DNA of 64,000 nt. It comes from Sphingomonas sp. Ag1. GTDB taxonomy: Bacteria > Pseudomonadota > Alphaproteobacteria > Sphingomonadales > Sphingomonadaceae. The number at the start of each line of letters is the position of its first letter. The first letter of the stretch is position 1. Location: NCBI RefSeq assembly GCF_000980895.1, contig NZ_LAZX01000094.1, forward strand, positions 744,001 through 808,000, written 5' to 3'. Shown one piece after another: positions 43,990 to 53,295 of the stretch. Both the position numbers and the translations under genes were made by a program. The notes under the pieces were generated by a model, which saw only the letters and a list, made by a program, of their open reading frames with translations, ran no database searches and was not told the DNA's origin.

Positions 43990-45455
43990 CCCACCTCGCG
44001 TCGCCTGCCGGATGGACGAGTACCCGGCTGGGAACGATTTCTCCTCGAAGCGCCGTTTGAGGAAGCGGGCACTGGTACGCGATCGCGCTCATCTCCGCGG
44101 ATACGCTCCGACGGCGTGTCCCCGAGGTCGCCTTGGTTGCGCCCGGCTGAATGTTGCGCCGGGTCGTGCGTCGCCCCGCACATCGGACGCTTTCACGGAA
44201 AGATGCCGGGTACTTGCGCAGCGGGAGCGTTGTCTCGTCAGCCGATAAGAGCGCTCAACCGGGATCGGAGCTGAAAACGCCGTCGCTCCGCCGAGCCTTC
44301 TGGCTCGTGCCACGGTCTTGGCCACGGACGTATGTGCGGGCGCAGGTTTATCTGTTGTCTCGAACTATAAGCAGAGCGACGTGATCGGTCCTGCCTGCTG
44401 ACCGCAGTATTACCAAACCCCGCTGATCGCTTCGGTGCTGGTCACAATTGATCCCCAACCGCGTCCTGAGGCACGCCTGCCGCCAACGCGGTCGACCGCG
44501 CCGTTTGTCTGCTTCACCATGATGCCTCGACATCAAAGTCACGAGGCGGTCACGATTTTGAGCGGCTGCTCTAACCGAAACCTTCGGCTTTCAGCCGGAC
44601 GGAGCGTCACGACAGCGCTCGAGGCAGCGATGTCTCTGCTTGCATTCTGGCAAAGCCGCCGAAGCTGCGGGAGAGGCTGCGACAGCCACCGTTTGGGGAA
44701 GCAAAGAACGTTGGCGACCTTCTCTCGGGTCAGGTGAAGCTCGACACGCCGCTCAGTCTATTTTTGGCAGATCGCAGCTGCGCATCGCTGCCAGCGCGTG
44801 CGATCAGAGTCATTGAACGGGGGTCATCGAATCGCTCCCGTGCTTTCGCGAATGATGACAAAGGGCCGTAGATCGCTGCGCTGAGAAGCCTCGTCGAGTT
44901 CCGCACCCATAGTCATCGCGGGGCGTCACCAAGGCTATATGTAGAGTCTGTTATACACTCCCCGCTTGGTCGGGGCTCTACATTGGCTGCATAAGTGAAG
45001 CATGTGGCAATACCATAGTCTGATAGCTGGCCGGTCCCGCCGCTCCGCGAAGGTTGAAACGGTAAGACTCTTCACCGCTTCGGGTCATCATTGGAAAGCA
45101 CTGATAGCTCTCGCGATATGGCGCATCCGCCTTCCGACTCTTGTCCTAGTGGCTTTTGCTTGTGCAAAAGGCCTAATCTTATGATTCCAGATTTTCTGAT
45201 TCTTTGGCCCAGCGAATAGAGGGTTGAGTTTGGCGCCTCATCATCATAATCGGCGCAACGCGGCCTGACATGTGCTGACCCTGATACGTGCGGCAGCCAA
45301 CCGCTTGCTTAAGCTTTGCCACTCGCCAACATCGTTCTGACGCTTCCTGATCTATGACCAATGTCGCTTCGTTTGGTCACGCCGTACGGTGCTGGTCTGC
45401 CGCATCTTCTGACGGTCACCAATCCGGTAGCCGCTGCTCCCGAACCCGCACTTGG
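43990..45455. other. 1.5-kb stretch without a convincing gene
   Basis: Only short frames occur on either strand and none has recognisable motifs, a ribosome site or consistent third-position GC. The part from about 44930 to 45360 is more AT-rich than the rest of the window. It contains a nested hairpin (44939-44983) and a small stem CTTTTGC/GCAAAAG at 45153-45170. It may be decayed DNA beside the polysaccharide locus. Confidence 0.5.
44939..44983. ncRNA. Nested hairpin, possible structured RNA or mobile-element relic
   Basis: ATGTAGAG (44939-44946) pairs perfectly with CTCTACAT (44976-44983). Inside, CCCCG (44960-44964) pairs with CGGGG (44971-44975) around CTTGGT. A 13-nt bulge lies on the 5' side. 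No known RNA family was recognised. Confidence 0.25.
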
Positions 45456-46442
45456 TCAAAACGCGGCGAGAAAGCTCCCGACCAGTCGCACGCGATCGCT
45501 CGAGAGTTCGGCCACCGTGCGATGGACGTCGGTGAGCAATGTCATGTCGCGCCGCGCAACGATCAGGCCGTAGCGAACGCCCATCGCGATCTGCCGCGCG
45601 TCGCTGCTGCCGTCGGTTGCGGGGGTGTCGACGATGGTGAACTCATAGGCGCGCATGCAGTCATCGATGATCTGCTTGAAAAGGCGGCTGGCGATCAGAT
45701 CGTGCGCGCGCGGTGATGCGCCACCGGCATAGAGCACCGACAGGTTGGGGCGCACCTCTCGCCGGATCTCGTCGGATCGCTGCTCGGCCCCAACGGACAG
45801 CATCTGCACCAGACCGCGTGCGGGCTGCTCCGGGCGGATGAAGTCCTGCACTGCCGGGCGGTGCAGATTGGCGTCGATCAGCAGCGTGTTGATCCCGGCC
45901 TGGGCAAAGGCCACCGCGAGGTTCACCGCCACGCTGGTGCAGCCGCAGGCCGGCGTGGGCGCACATACCGCCAATCCCCGCCGTCCATCGCGCACATGGC
46001 CGGCGAGCAGATGCGTCTGGAGGGCGCGATATCCCCGTGCCGCCACGCCGGCGGGCTCGGAAAGGCAAGCGATGCGTCGGGAAAAGCTGTAGTCAAACGT
46101 GCCCCGGACTGGCGGCTCCGAAGCATCGTCAGCAGACACCTTCTCGTGCTCGCCCCCCCTGGCCTCGGCATCGGCCCTGCCGTCCTCCGTCGGGCCCATC
46201 GCGGTAGCAGCAGCAGCGGGCACTGAAGCAGAGGTGGAGACGGCCGATTGCGCCAAGGGACGGTCGCCCTCCACTTCATGGTCCTGTCCGCCGCCCGCCT
46301 CCCCGCGGACGCCAGCCTCCTCCCGTCCCGCCACTCGGTGATCAGCGACGTTCAGCGCAGTCGCCTCGCTCGCAAGCGCCTGTGCCGAAGGGCGGTGGTC
46401 CATTCCGTTGGCTGCCGGCACCGTCATCGTTTGAGCGTCCAT
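45456..46442 (-). CDS. Polysaccharide co-polymerase cytoplasmic ATPase, GelE/SpsE-like
   Basis: A 328-residue P-loop-fold protein of the BY-kinase/CpsD type that normally regulates polymer length together with a Wzz-type partner. The first 130 residues are low-complexity. Near residue 165 the Walker A position reads APTPACGCTSVAVNLA, where Lys is replaced by Cys; sphingan proteins of the GelE kind also lack a canonical loop. INTLLIDANLHRP is the Walker A' segment and FTIVDTP Walker B. No tyrosine cluster ends the protein. Last of the gelD-C-E-like unit; a start at 46505 is also possible. Confidence 0.75.
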   Translation of the reverse strand: MDAQTMTVPAANGMDHRPSAQALASEATALNVADHRVAGREEAGVRGEAGGGQDHEVEGDRPLAQSAVSTSASVPAAAATAMGPTEDGRADAEARGGEHEKVSADDASEPPVRGTFDYSFSRRIACLSEPAGVAARGYRALQTHLLAGHVRDGRRGLAVCAPTPACGCTSVAVNLAVAFAQAGINTLLIDANLHRPAVQDFIRPEQPARGLVQMLSVGAEQRSDEIRREVRPNLSVLYAGGASPRAHDLIASRLFKQIIDDCMRAYEFTIVDTPATDGSSDARQIAMGVRYGLIVARRDMTLLTDVHRTVAELSSDRVRLVGSFLAAF

Positions 46443-46620
46443 GTCGCTTCTTCCCCCATCGCCTTCGGCGTCGCGCCGATGAGCCGAACGATCGCCCTTG
46501 GTCATTCCGGCGCTCCGCCCTATCGCGCCCCGCCCGGAGAAATCTCCGCGCGCTCTTCGCCGTGCGTGACTGCCTTCATGCCTTGGCGAGCAGCGGGGGG
46601 AGCGCCCGAGGCGGCGGCGG

Positions 46621-47946
46621 TCACCATGCGCGCTGCGGCCGTGCAAACAGGCCGCGCCATCCGGCGGTCGCCGTCGGGCGCGGCAGATCCAGCATCCCGA
46701 TCAGGGGCAACCCGTCGATCTGCTGCAGATCCTCCGCCCCGCGCACCCGCCGGGCGAACAATTCGGCGGCAATCGCCAGAACTGCGCCCAGGATCATCCC
46801 TGCGATGCTGCCGGCCAGCACCAGCATCCAGCGCGGCGGATTGATCGGCGAGCGGGGGGTCGCCGCAGCCCCAAGCCGGCTGAACCCGGCATCGGTCGAT
46901 TGCGCCTGGAGCTCGAAATCGGCCGCGCGCTGCATCGTCTTGGCCACTTGCTCGCGAAGCACGACAACATCGCCCGCGAGTCGCCGTGCCGCATCCACTA
47001 GCCCCCGCTGCGCCAGCACCTTCTGCGTCTGGGCGCCGAACTCCGCCGCCTGACGATTCCCCGATGATCCCGACCCGCCACGCATGCTGCCCATTTCTCG
47101 CGCGACCGCAGCAGCAAGCGCGCCGCGTTGCCGCTGGAGCGCCACCATCTCCGGATGGTTCACGCCCAACGTCTGGCGCGCCGCCGCAAGCTGGGCATCG
47201 ACCTGCGCCAATTGCCCGGCCGACGGTGCCACCACAGGCCCGGTGGCAATGGGCGCGACCGACGCCGGGGCACTGCTGGCCAGTGCGCGCAGCTTGGACG
47301 ACTCTGCGTCGATATTGTCATCCTGCAGCACAATGTTGTTCGCCCGTTCGAACGCGGCCTTGCGCTCCTCGGCAGCGGCCAGGCGCGCCTTGAGCGACGC
47401 CGCCTGCCCCGCGAACCAGCCGGCGTTCTGCGCCGCGTCACGCCGCTTGCTGTCGAGCGCCTCCGCCAGAAACGCCTCGCGCACCGCGTCCGCGCCGCGC
47501 CGCGCGGTCTCGGGCACGGCGGACACATAGGCGATCTCGAGGATCGGACTACCGCGGATCAGCTCGGCACTGGTGCTGGCCGACGCCTGTTCCGCCAGCC
47601 AGTCGCGCAGCCCCGCCCGGGACCCCGCGGCTTGCGCCGCGGCATGTTTCGCGCGCAGCTCGGGCGATTGCGTCCACCCGAACTGGTCCGCCACCCGCCG
47701 CGTAACTCGGGGGTCACGGATCAATTCGACCTGCGCGGCCAGAAAGGCCTCCATCGTCTTGGGCGGAAGCGCCTGCCCGGTCACCGGGTCGGCGCGCAGC
47801 AGGTCGACGACCACGCGGGACCGCGCCTCGTAGCGTTTGGGAATCTGCCGCGCGGCGATCAGCCCGGCCACCGCACCGATCACGGCGAGCAGCACGATCA
47901 ACCAGTAGCGCGCCTGAAGCATGCGAAGGATCTGTTGCGGTCGCAT
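46621..47946 (-). CDS. Polysaccharide chain-length determinant, GelC/SpsC-like
   Basis: A 441-residue inner-membrane Wzz-type protein. Transmembrane helices are at about 11-30 and 385-405; the large periplasmic part is Ala-rich and helical with coiled-coil potential (residues 190-310). The second helix is preceded by INPPRWMLVL, the usual proline-rich motif. It would work with the export channel upstream and the ATPase downstream. ATG 47946 is seven bases after the channel stop. Confidence 0.85.
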   Translation of the reverse strand: MRPQQILRMLQARYWLIVLLAVIGAVAGLIAARQIPKRYEARSRVVVDLLRADPVTGQALPPKTMEAFLAAQVELIRDPRVTRRVADQFGWTQSPELRAKHAAAQAAGSRAGLRDWLAEQASASTSAELIRGSPILEIAYVSAVPETARRGADAVREAFLAEALDSKRRDAAQNAGWFAGQAASLKARLAAAEERKAAFERANNIVLQDDNIDAESSKLRALASSAPASVAPIATGPVVAPSAGQLAQVDAQLAAARQTLGVNHPEMVALQRQRGALAAAVAREMGSMRGGSGSSGNRQAAEFGAQTQKVLAQRGLVDAARRLAGDVVVLREQVAKTMQRAADFELQAQSTDAGFSRLGAAATPRSPINPPRWMLVLAGSIAGMILGAVLAIAAELFARRVRGAEDLQQIDGLPLIGMLDLPRPTATAGWRGLFARPQRAW

Positions 47947-47953
47947 AGGGGCC

Positions 47954-48805
47954 TCAGAAAAACCGCTCGCCGACGACCAGCACATCGTCGGGACGCAAAT
48001 TCTCGCTCAGCGCCACCTTCGTCTCACTGCCCCCGCGAACCAGCTTCACCCGCCGCACCGAGCCAAGCGGCGTAAGGCCGCCGCTCCGCGCCAACGCCAT
48101 TTCCACAGTCAGCGGCCGATCGATCGGGTAGCTGCCGGGCGCATTGACCTGCCCGTAGATGAAGAAGGTGGCAGGCGCGGCGACGAACACCTTGTCGCCC
48201 GATTCCACCGTCGGATCATCGCTGACCGCGCTGGTCGCGAGCGTCCGCAGCGACAGCGCACGGGACGAACCGTCCGGGCGGGTCAGCGTTACTGCGTCCG
48301 CCGCCTTGTCGCTGGGCCCGCCGGCCCGCGCGACAATCTCCGTCAGGCGATAGGCGCGGTCGATCGGCACCACCCCCGGCTGGTTCACCTGCCCCAGCAC
48401 CGTGACATATCGGCTGCCGTAGCTGGCCACCATCACGCTGACCACCGGGTTCTCCAGAAAACCGCCCTGCTGCAGCCGGGCGCGCAGATCATCGCGCAGC
48501 TCCAGCACACTGCGCCCAGCCGCCGGAACGCTGTTCACGAAGGGCAGCTGGACCGTGCCATCCTCCTGCACCTGGACCCGCGCGGTAAAGTCGCTGCGGC
48601 CCAGCACCGCCGTCTCGATCACGTCGCCCGTGCCAAGGAGGTAGCCCGTCGCGGCAGGAGCAGTCCCCACCGGCGACGTCGTCCCCTCCCGCGTGCCGGC
48701 CGCGGCGTCATTCCTCGCCTGAGCCGCCACCGACGACGGCGCCAGCGAGCACAGCGTGGCCCCAGCCAAGGCTGTCGCCATGATCCAACGTCGCATCGTC
48801 TGCAT
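47954..48805 (-). CDS. Polysaccharide export outer-membrane protein, GelD/SpsD-like (Wza family)
   Basis: A 283-residue exported protein. After the signal peptide (about residues 1-28) it has the poly-export domain starting YLLGTGDVIETAVLGR, and two SLBB-type beta-grasp repeats (VTVLGQVNQPGVVPIDRAYR and FIYGQVNAPGSYPIDRPLT). It forms the outer-membrane channel for a secreted polysaccharide. First gene of the export unit and divergent from the RTX gene. An alternative start is ATG 48793. Confidence 0.88.
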   Translation of the reverse strand: MQTMRRWIMATALAGATLCSLAPSSVAAQARNDAAAGTREGTTSPVGTAPAATGYLLGTGDVIETAVLGRSDFTARVQVQEDGTVQLPFVNSVPAAGRSVLELRDDLRARLQQGGFLENPVVSVMVASYGSRYVTVLGQVNQPGVVPIDRAYRLTEIVARAGGPSDKAADAVTLTRPDGSSRALSLRTLATSAVSDDPTVESGDKVFVAAPATFFIYGQVNAPGSYPIDRPLTVEMALARSGGLTPLGSVRRVKLVRGGSETKVALSENLRPDDVLVVGERFF

Positions 48806-49189
48806 GCCGCCCGCTCCTGCCCGGCCGGATGAATCCTGCCGTTGATCGCCATCCGCTTCTGCGCCGCCTGATCGACCACCATCCCTGACAAGCGAACAGA
48901 AGAACAGCGCGTGTCGACCGTGGTACAGGCAGGGAGCGTTTGCTCAACACCTCCGCAGGACTGCTCGCTCCGTTCTGGATCAATTGCCCCGGTTACTGGT
49001 CCAGAACAGAGGCTCCATTCATGCCCGCGCGCCATTTGCTTTATGCCTCGCCGCACTGACTGAGCGGCGGCGCCGGATATACACGGCATGGTAAGCCGCA
49101 CGACGCAGTCGGATCGCGTCCCTTAGCCTTGGCGACGTGCCTGGAAAGTAGCCCGCCGGGTCCGTGCACGCATGAACGAGAGGATCATT
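48806..49189. other. Divergent control region of the export and RTX genes
   Basis: About 380 bases between two divergent starts. No gene, clear promoter or repeat could be supported. GAGAGG at 49179-49184 is the ribosome site of the RTX gene. Confidence 0.4.
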
Positions 49190-51135
49190 ATGGCCACCCT
49201 GATGGCATCCACTGCCGCCGAGTTGATGAGCCTCGCGGGCGCGGCACGTGCGGGAGACGTGATCGCGCTGGCCCCCGGCAGCTACGATCGCGTCGCCCTG
49301 CGCGATCTGCGCTTTGACGGTGAAGTCATCATCACCTCGGCCGATCCCGCGCGACCCGCCCAGCTTACGGGGCTGAAGGCGTTCGGGGTCGAGAACATCA
49401 CCTTTCGCAATCTAGTGCTGGCCGATCATGAACCGGGCGGGCTGTTCGGTTTCGAGGTGAGGCAGGCCGCACAGTTGGCGTTCGACCAGATCCTCGTCCA
49501 CGGCCCGCCGGGGGAGCGCGGTTACGACACCAACGCCTTCATCATCCGGGACAGCATCGACATCTCGATTACCCAGTCGGAATTCACTCACCTGCGACAT
49601 GGCATCAACATGCTCGACAGCGTCGGGGTGACGGTGCGCGGCAACTACTTCCACGACCTGCGCTCGGACGGGGTGCGCGGCGGCGGCGTGTCGGACATCG
49701 TGGTCTCTGATAATCTTTTCACCAACTTCCGACCGGCATTCGGCGATCACCCCGACGCCATCCAGTTCTGGACGCTGAACCAGCCGAACAGCGCCAGCGC
49801 GATCACCATCACCGACAATGTCATCCTTCGCGGGGCGGGTGCGGCCGTGCAGGGCATCTTCATGGGCGATGAGAATGGCGCCAGGCCCTATGTCGACGTC
49901 ACCATCGCCGACAATCTGGTGCTCGGCGGGATGTTCAACGGCATCTATGTGGAACGCGCCGACGGCCTGTCGCTCACCGACAATGTCGTGGCGGGGTATC
50001 TCGATCAGCCGTCCTGGATTCGTGTGTCCGACGTGGATCGAATCGTGGGGAACGTGGCACAGGTCTATATCATCGACGGCATCATCAAATGGCCGCCGGC
50101 CGGCAATCAGGCGACCTTGCCCGCCCTCGACAAGGGAGCCGGGCTGATCGGCGCCTGGCTCGCCAGCCATGGCGACTGGGTCACGATGGCGGCCGAATCG
50201 CCGGTGCTGGCGGAAGGACTCGCCGACCTCCTCGACCTAACGGGCCCCCGGCCGCCCGCCGGCCCGGTCACCACGATCGAGGGGACGCCGGGTGCCGATC
50301 GACTAGTGGCGGCGGCCAAGGGGGACAGCATCCTCCTGGGCGGCGATGGAGACGATCACCTGACCGGCGGTGCGGGCCAGACACGGATGGACGGCGGGAA
50401 TGGTGACGACACCTATGTCGTCGCCTCGTCGCGCGATCGGGTGATCGAGCGCGCCGGCGGCGGCAACGACACGGTCTGGACGTCGGTCGATTACACCCTG
50501 GCCGCGCATATAGAGACCGTACGGCTCACCGCGGGGGACCTTACCGTCCACGGCAATGTACTCGACAATCGCATGATCGGCTCCGACGAACAGGACCGGC
50601 TGTACGGAGGCGCTGGGCATGACCTGATCCAGGGTGGCGCCGGTGACGACCACCTTCATGGCGACAATGGCAACGACACGCTGCACGGCGGCGACGGTGC
50701 CGACCGGATCGAGGGCGGCTCGGGCGACGATCTCCTGATCGGCGGCGCGGGGGGTGACCGGCTGCTTGGCGGCACGGGCGCGACACGCTGGACGGCGGCA
50801 GCGGCAACGACGTCCTCACTGGCGGCAGCGGGCCGGACATGTTCCTGTTCCGCGCCGACACTCTGGGTGACCAGGACACGATCGCCGACTTCTCACAGCG
50901 TCAGGGTGATCGGATCGGCCTGTCGCCGATCGATGCGGACATCAGCACGGCGACCGACGATCCGTTCCGCTTCCTGGGCACGGACGCATTTTCGGGTCAG
51001 GCCGGCGAGCTGCGCTACGACTCCAGCGCCGCGGGCGCGATCCTGTCGGGCGATGTGGACGGGGATGGCCGCGCGGACTTCACCATCCTCATCGAAGGGG
51101 TCGATTGGCTGAGTCGCGACGCCTTCATCCTCTAG
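49190..51135 (+). CDS. Parallel beta-helix protein with RTX C-terminus, frameshifted
   Basis: A secreted protein of about 648 residues. Residues 1-330 form a right-handed parallel beta-helix like C5-epimerases and polysaccharide lyases (NITFRNLVL, FTHLRHGINML). About ten RTX nonapeptides (GGDGDDHL, GGAGDDHL, GGSGDDLL) bind calcium, and the tail has the M10/serralysin-type domain that serves as a type I secretion signal. The frame breaks at about 50780: continuing on needs one extra base in GGCGC-GACACG. The original frame ends at 51112 with Ala/Ser/Arg-rich nonsense; the corrected one ends at 51135 in DAFIL. The ATG at 49190 has the better ribosome site; 49172 is the alternative. Confidence 0.78.
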
Positions 51136-51210
51136 CGCTCGCGACAGCGAACAAAATGCGTGATCGTTACGCCTTCGCAACACCGCGCACGAGAGGCCGG
51201 AAGGCATTGG

Positions 51211-51218
51211 TTAACCAT
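51211..51218 (+). promoter_or_regulatory. CtrA half-site-like motif before the CHAP gene
   Basis: TTAACCAT, the half-site form recognised by the cell-cycle regulator CtrA, lies 48 bp before the CHAP start. A single 8-mer match, so weak evidence. Confidence 0.25.
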
Positions 51219-51265
51219 GTTGCGCAACCTCTCGCATAGAAACGGCGGTTAGTTTTTGCCCCGTG

Positions 51266-51841
51266 ATGAAGCGCTCCCCCCTCGCTCTCGTCGCAGCGTT
51301 CGTTTGTGCCCTCGGCTCCCCCGCGCATGCGCGATCGCTGCTGGACTATAATGGCCAATGCGTGCCCTTCGCGCGCCAGGCGTCAGGCATCCAGATCTAT
51401 GGCGATGCCTGGACCTGGTGGGATCAGGCACACGGTCGGTACAAGCGCGGCGATCAGCCGAAGGTCGGCTCGGTCATTGCCTTCGCGCGTCAGTCGCGTC
51501 TTCCGCTCGGCCATGTCGCCGTGGTCAGCCGGATCGTCGAGGATCGTGTGCTGATGCTGACCCACGCCAATTGGTCACGCATCGACGGTACGCGCGGCCA
51601 CGCCGAACAGGATGTCACCGTATTCGACGTCAGTGAGGCGAATGACTGGAGCCGGGTGAAGGTCTGGTACCGCGATTCGAACGGCCTAGGCGGCACGATC
51701 TATACGGTGCACGGCTTCATCTACGCGCCTGGGCGCCCGCACGAACATCTCACCGCGCAGAACCCCGATTACGTCGGCGCGCTGATCGACGCCTATGTGC
51801 CTGGGGCGGGAGCCGGCAGCAGCGCACACGCCTCGCGTTAA
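51266..51841 (+). CDS. Exported CHAP-domain amidase/peptidase
   Basis: A 191-residue periplasmic protein with signal peptide (residues 1-22, ending PAHA). The CHAP domain has the catalytic Cys in NGQCVPFAR and the His in LGHVAVVSRI, followed by an acidic residue region. CHAP enzymes cut peptidoglycan cross-bridges or amide bonds in cell-wall remodelling. The stop overlaps that of the convergent trmB gene (TTAA, four bases). The start can also be read as the GTG one codon earlier. Confidence 0.88.
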   Translation: MKRSPLALVAAFVCALGSPAHARSLLDYNGQCVPFARQASGIQIYGDAWTWWDQAHGRYKRGDQPKVGSVIAFARQSRLPLGHVAVVSRIVEDRVLMLTHANWSRIDGTRGHAEQDVTVFDVSEANDWSRVKVWYRDSNGLGGTIYTVHGFIYAPGRPHEHLTAQNPDYVGALIDAYVPGAGAGSSAHASR

Positions 51842-52521
51842 TCCGCGCGGCGGTAGCGGAAGTACCAGACCTCATGGCCCTGCCGCCGGGCCTTGCGTTC
51901 ATAGCGGGTCTCGGGCCAGTCCGCCGGGCGCTCCAGGAAATCCGCCGGCCGGTGCGCCAGCCAGGTGAAGTCCGTCCGCTGTGCCATGATCATCATCGAC
52001 CAGCGGCAATAGGTCGGATCATCGGTGCCGAGGCGGAACTCAGCCCCCGGCTTCAGCTTGGACGCGATCAGGTCCAACGGCCCGTGGTTCATCATCCGCC
52101 GCTTGGCATGGCGCGCCTTCCGCCACGGATCGGGATGGAGCAGGTAAACGGTGTCGAGCGACTGGTCCGGCAGTCGCTCAACGACGTCCAGCGCATCACC
52201 CATGTGCAGCCGCACATTCTCCAGCGCGCTATCGCGGATATGGCCGAGCGCGCCCACCACACCGTTCAGGAACGGCTCGCAGCCGATGAAGCCGGTATCC
52301 GGCGCCGCCGCGGCCTGCCCGGCCAGATGCTCGCCCGCGCCAAAGCCGATCTCCAGCCGCAGCGGGCGATTGTCGCCGAACAGGCGCATCGCATCGAGCG
52401 GCCCCGTCTCCGGCACGGCAACGCGCGGCAGCAATTCCTCGACCAGCGCGGCCTGGCCCTTGCGCAGCTTGTGGCCCTGGGCGCGCCCATAAAGCCGACG
52501 GATCGTAGCGGGATCGTTCAT
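51838..52521 (-). CDS. trmB: tRNA (guanine-N7-)-methyltransferase
   Basis: SAM-dependent enzyme that makes m7G46 in the variable loop of tRNA. LRLEIGFGAGEHLAG is motif I, and YLLHPDPWRKARHAKRRMM is the signature that contains the catalytic Asp. The C-terminal TRYERKARRQG is also conserved. From ATG 52521 the protein has 227 residues, the usual size; a longer frame exists upstream but would overlap the region before the PAP2 gene. Confidence 0.95.
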   Translation of the reverse strand: MNDPATIRRLYGRAQGHKLRKGQAALVEELLPRVAVPETGPLDAMRLFGDNRPLRLEIGFGAGEHLAGQAAAAPDTGFIGCEPFLNGVVGALGHIRDSALENVRLHMGDALDVVERLPDQSLDTVYLLHPDPWRKARHAKRRMMNHGPLDLIASKLKPGAEFRLGTDDPTYCRWSMMIMAQRTDFTWLAHRPADFLERPADWPETRYERKARRQGHEVWYFRYRRAD

Positions 52522-52586
52522 CGGCCGGCGCGATAGCGTCCTGAGCGGCGGGAGCAAAGCGGCCCGCGCATCGTTTTCCGCCCGCT

Positions 52587-53231
52587 ATGGGAAAGAAGCA
52601 CAAGAAGGCGCGCGATCTCGCCAAGGCAGAGCATGACGCAATCGGCGCCGCGGCAAAGGCGGCCGACCACCCGCCCGTCGCGCTGGCCGGCAAGGCGAGC
52701 GAAATTGCCGATCAGCCGCCGCTCGTCGCCCTGTCGCTCGCGACGATCGGCGTCGGTCTGATGCTGCGCCGGCGCGATGTGACTCGCACCGGCACGCGCA
52801 TGCTGCTCGCCCATGCACTCGCCACCGCCGGCAAGACGGTGCTGAAACGCGCGATCGACCGCTCGCGCCCGCGCCGCGCGCTGAAGGATGGAGAGCATGA
52901 GGCGCGCGTCGGCAGCGGCAGCGACGATACCGAGTTCAATTCTTTTCCATCGGGCCACACCGCGGGCGCGGTCAGCGTGGCGGAGGCAATCGCGCGCACC
53001 GCCCCGACCTATGCCGCGCCGGCGCGCGGCGGCGCGGCGTTCGTCGCGGCGGTGCAGTTGCCGCGCGGCGCGCATTATCCCAGCGATGTCGCGGTGGGGG
53101 CCGGGATCGGCTGGGTCGCCGACAGGATCGCTGGCTTGGCGATCAACGCGGGCGAACGCGCCATCGATCGCCTGCGGCAGAACAAGGAAGATGCGGGCGC
53201 GCTCGCCGAAGCGGAGGCGCATCCGAGCTGA
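52587..53231 (+). CDS. PAP2-family phosphatase
   Basis: A 214-residue lipid phosphatase-like protein. All three phosphatase motifs are present: KRAIDRSRPR (K-x6-RP), FPSGHTAGA and RGAHYPSDV. PAP2 proteins dephosphorylate lipid phosphates or undecaprenyl pyrophosphate. The N-terminal 35 residues are polar with a lysine-rich start (MGKKHKKARD), unusual for a membrane enzyme; hydrophobic segments lie around 45-60 and 125-150. A terminator follows. Confidence 0.88.
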   Translation: MGKKHKKARDLAKAEHDAIGAAAKAADHPPVALAGKASEIADQPPLVALSLATIGVGLMLRRRDVTRTGTRMLLAHALATAGKTVLKRAIDRSRPRRALKDGEHEARVGSGSDDTEFNSFPSGHTAGAVSVAEAIARTAPTYAAPARGGAAFVAAVQLPRGAHYPSDVAVGAGIGWVADRIAGLAINAGERAIDRLRQNKEDAGALAEAEAHPS

Positions 53232-53260
53232 CCCGCGATATCCCGCCGGTTAGAAGAAAG

Positions 53261-53284
53261 GGGCCGCCGTTTCCGGCAGCCCCC
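53261..53284. terminator. Bidirectional terminator between the PAP2 gene and metK
   Basis: GGGGCCGCCG (53261-53270) and CGGCAGCCCC (53275-53284) form a stem with one mismatch and a 4-nt loop. On the metK strand it is followed by TTTCTTCT. Confidence 0.65.
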
Positions 53285-53295
53285 TCATCATGTCG

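Noticed and set aside
44030-44056. EcfG-like promoter (GGAAC ... CGTT)
   Set aside because: The spacer is 18 bp and no gene follows.
45002-45361. Short frames that might be transposase tails
   Set aside because: A hydrophobic pattern loosely like IS5-type C-termini was seen, but no DDE motif, terminal repeats or target duplication could be found.
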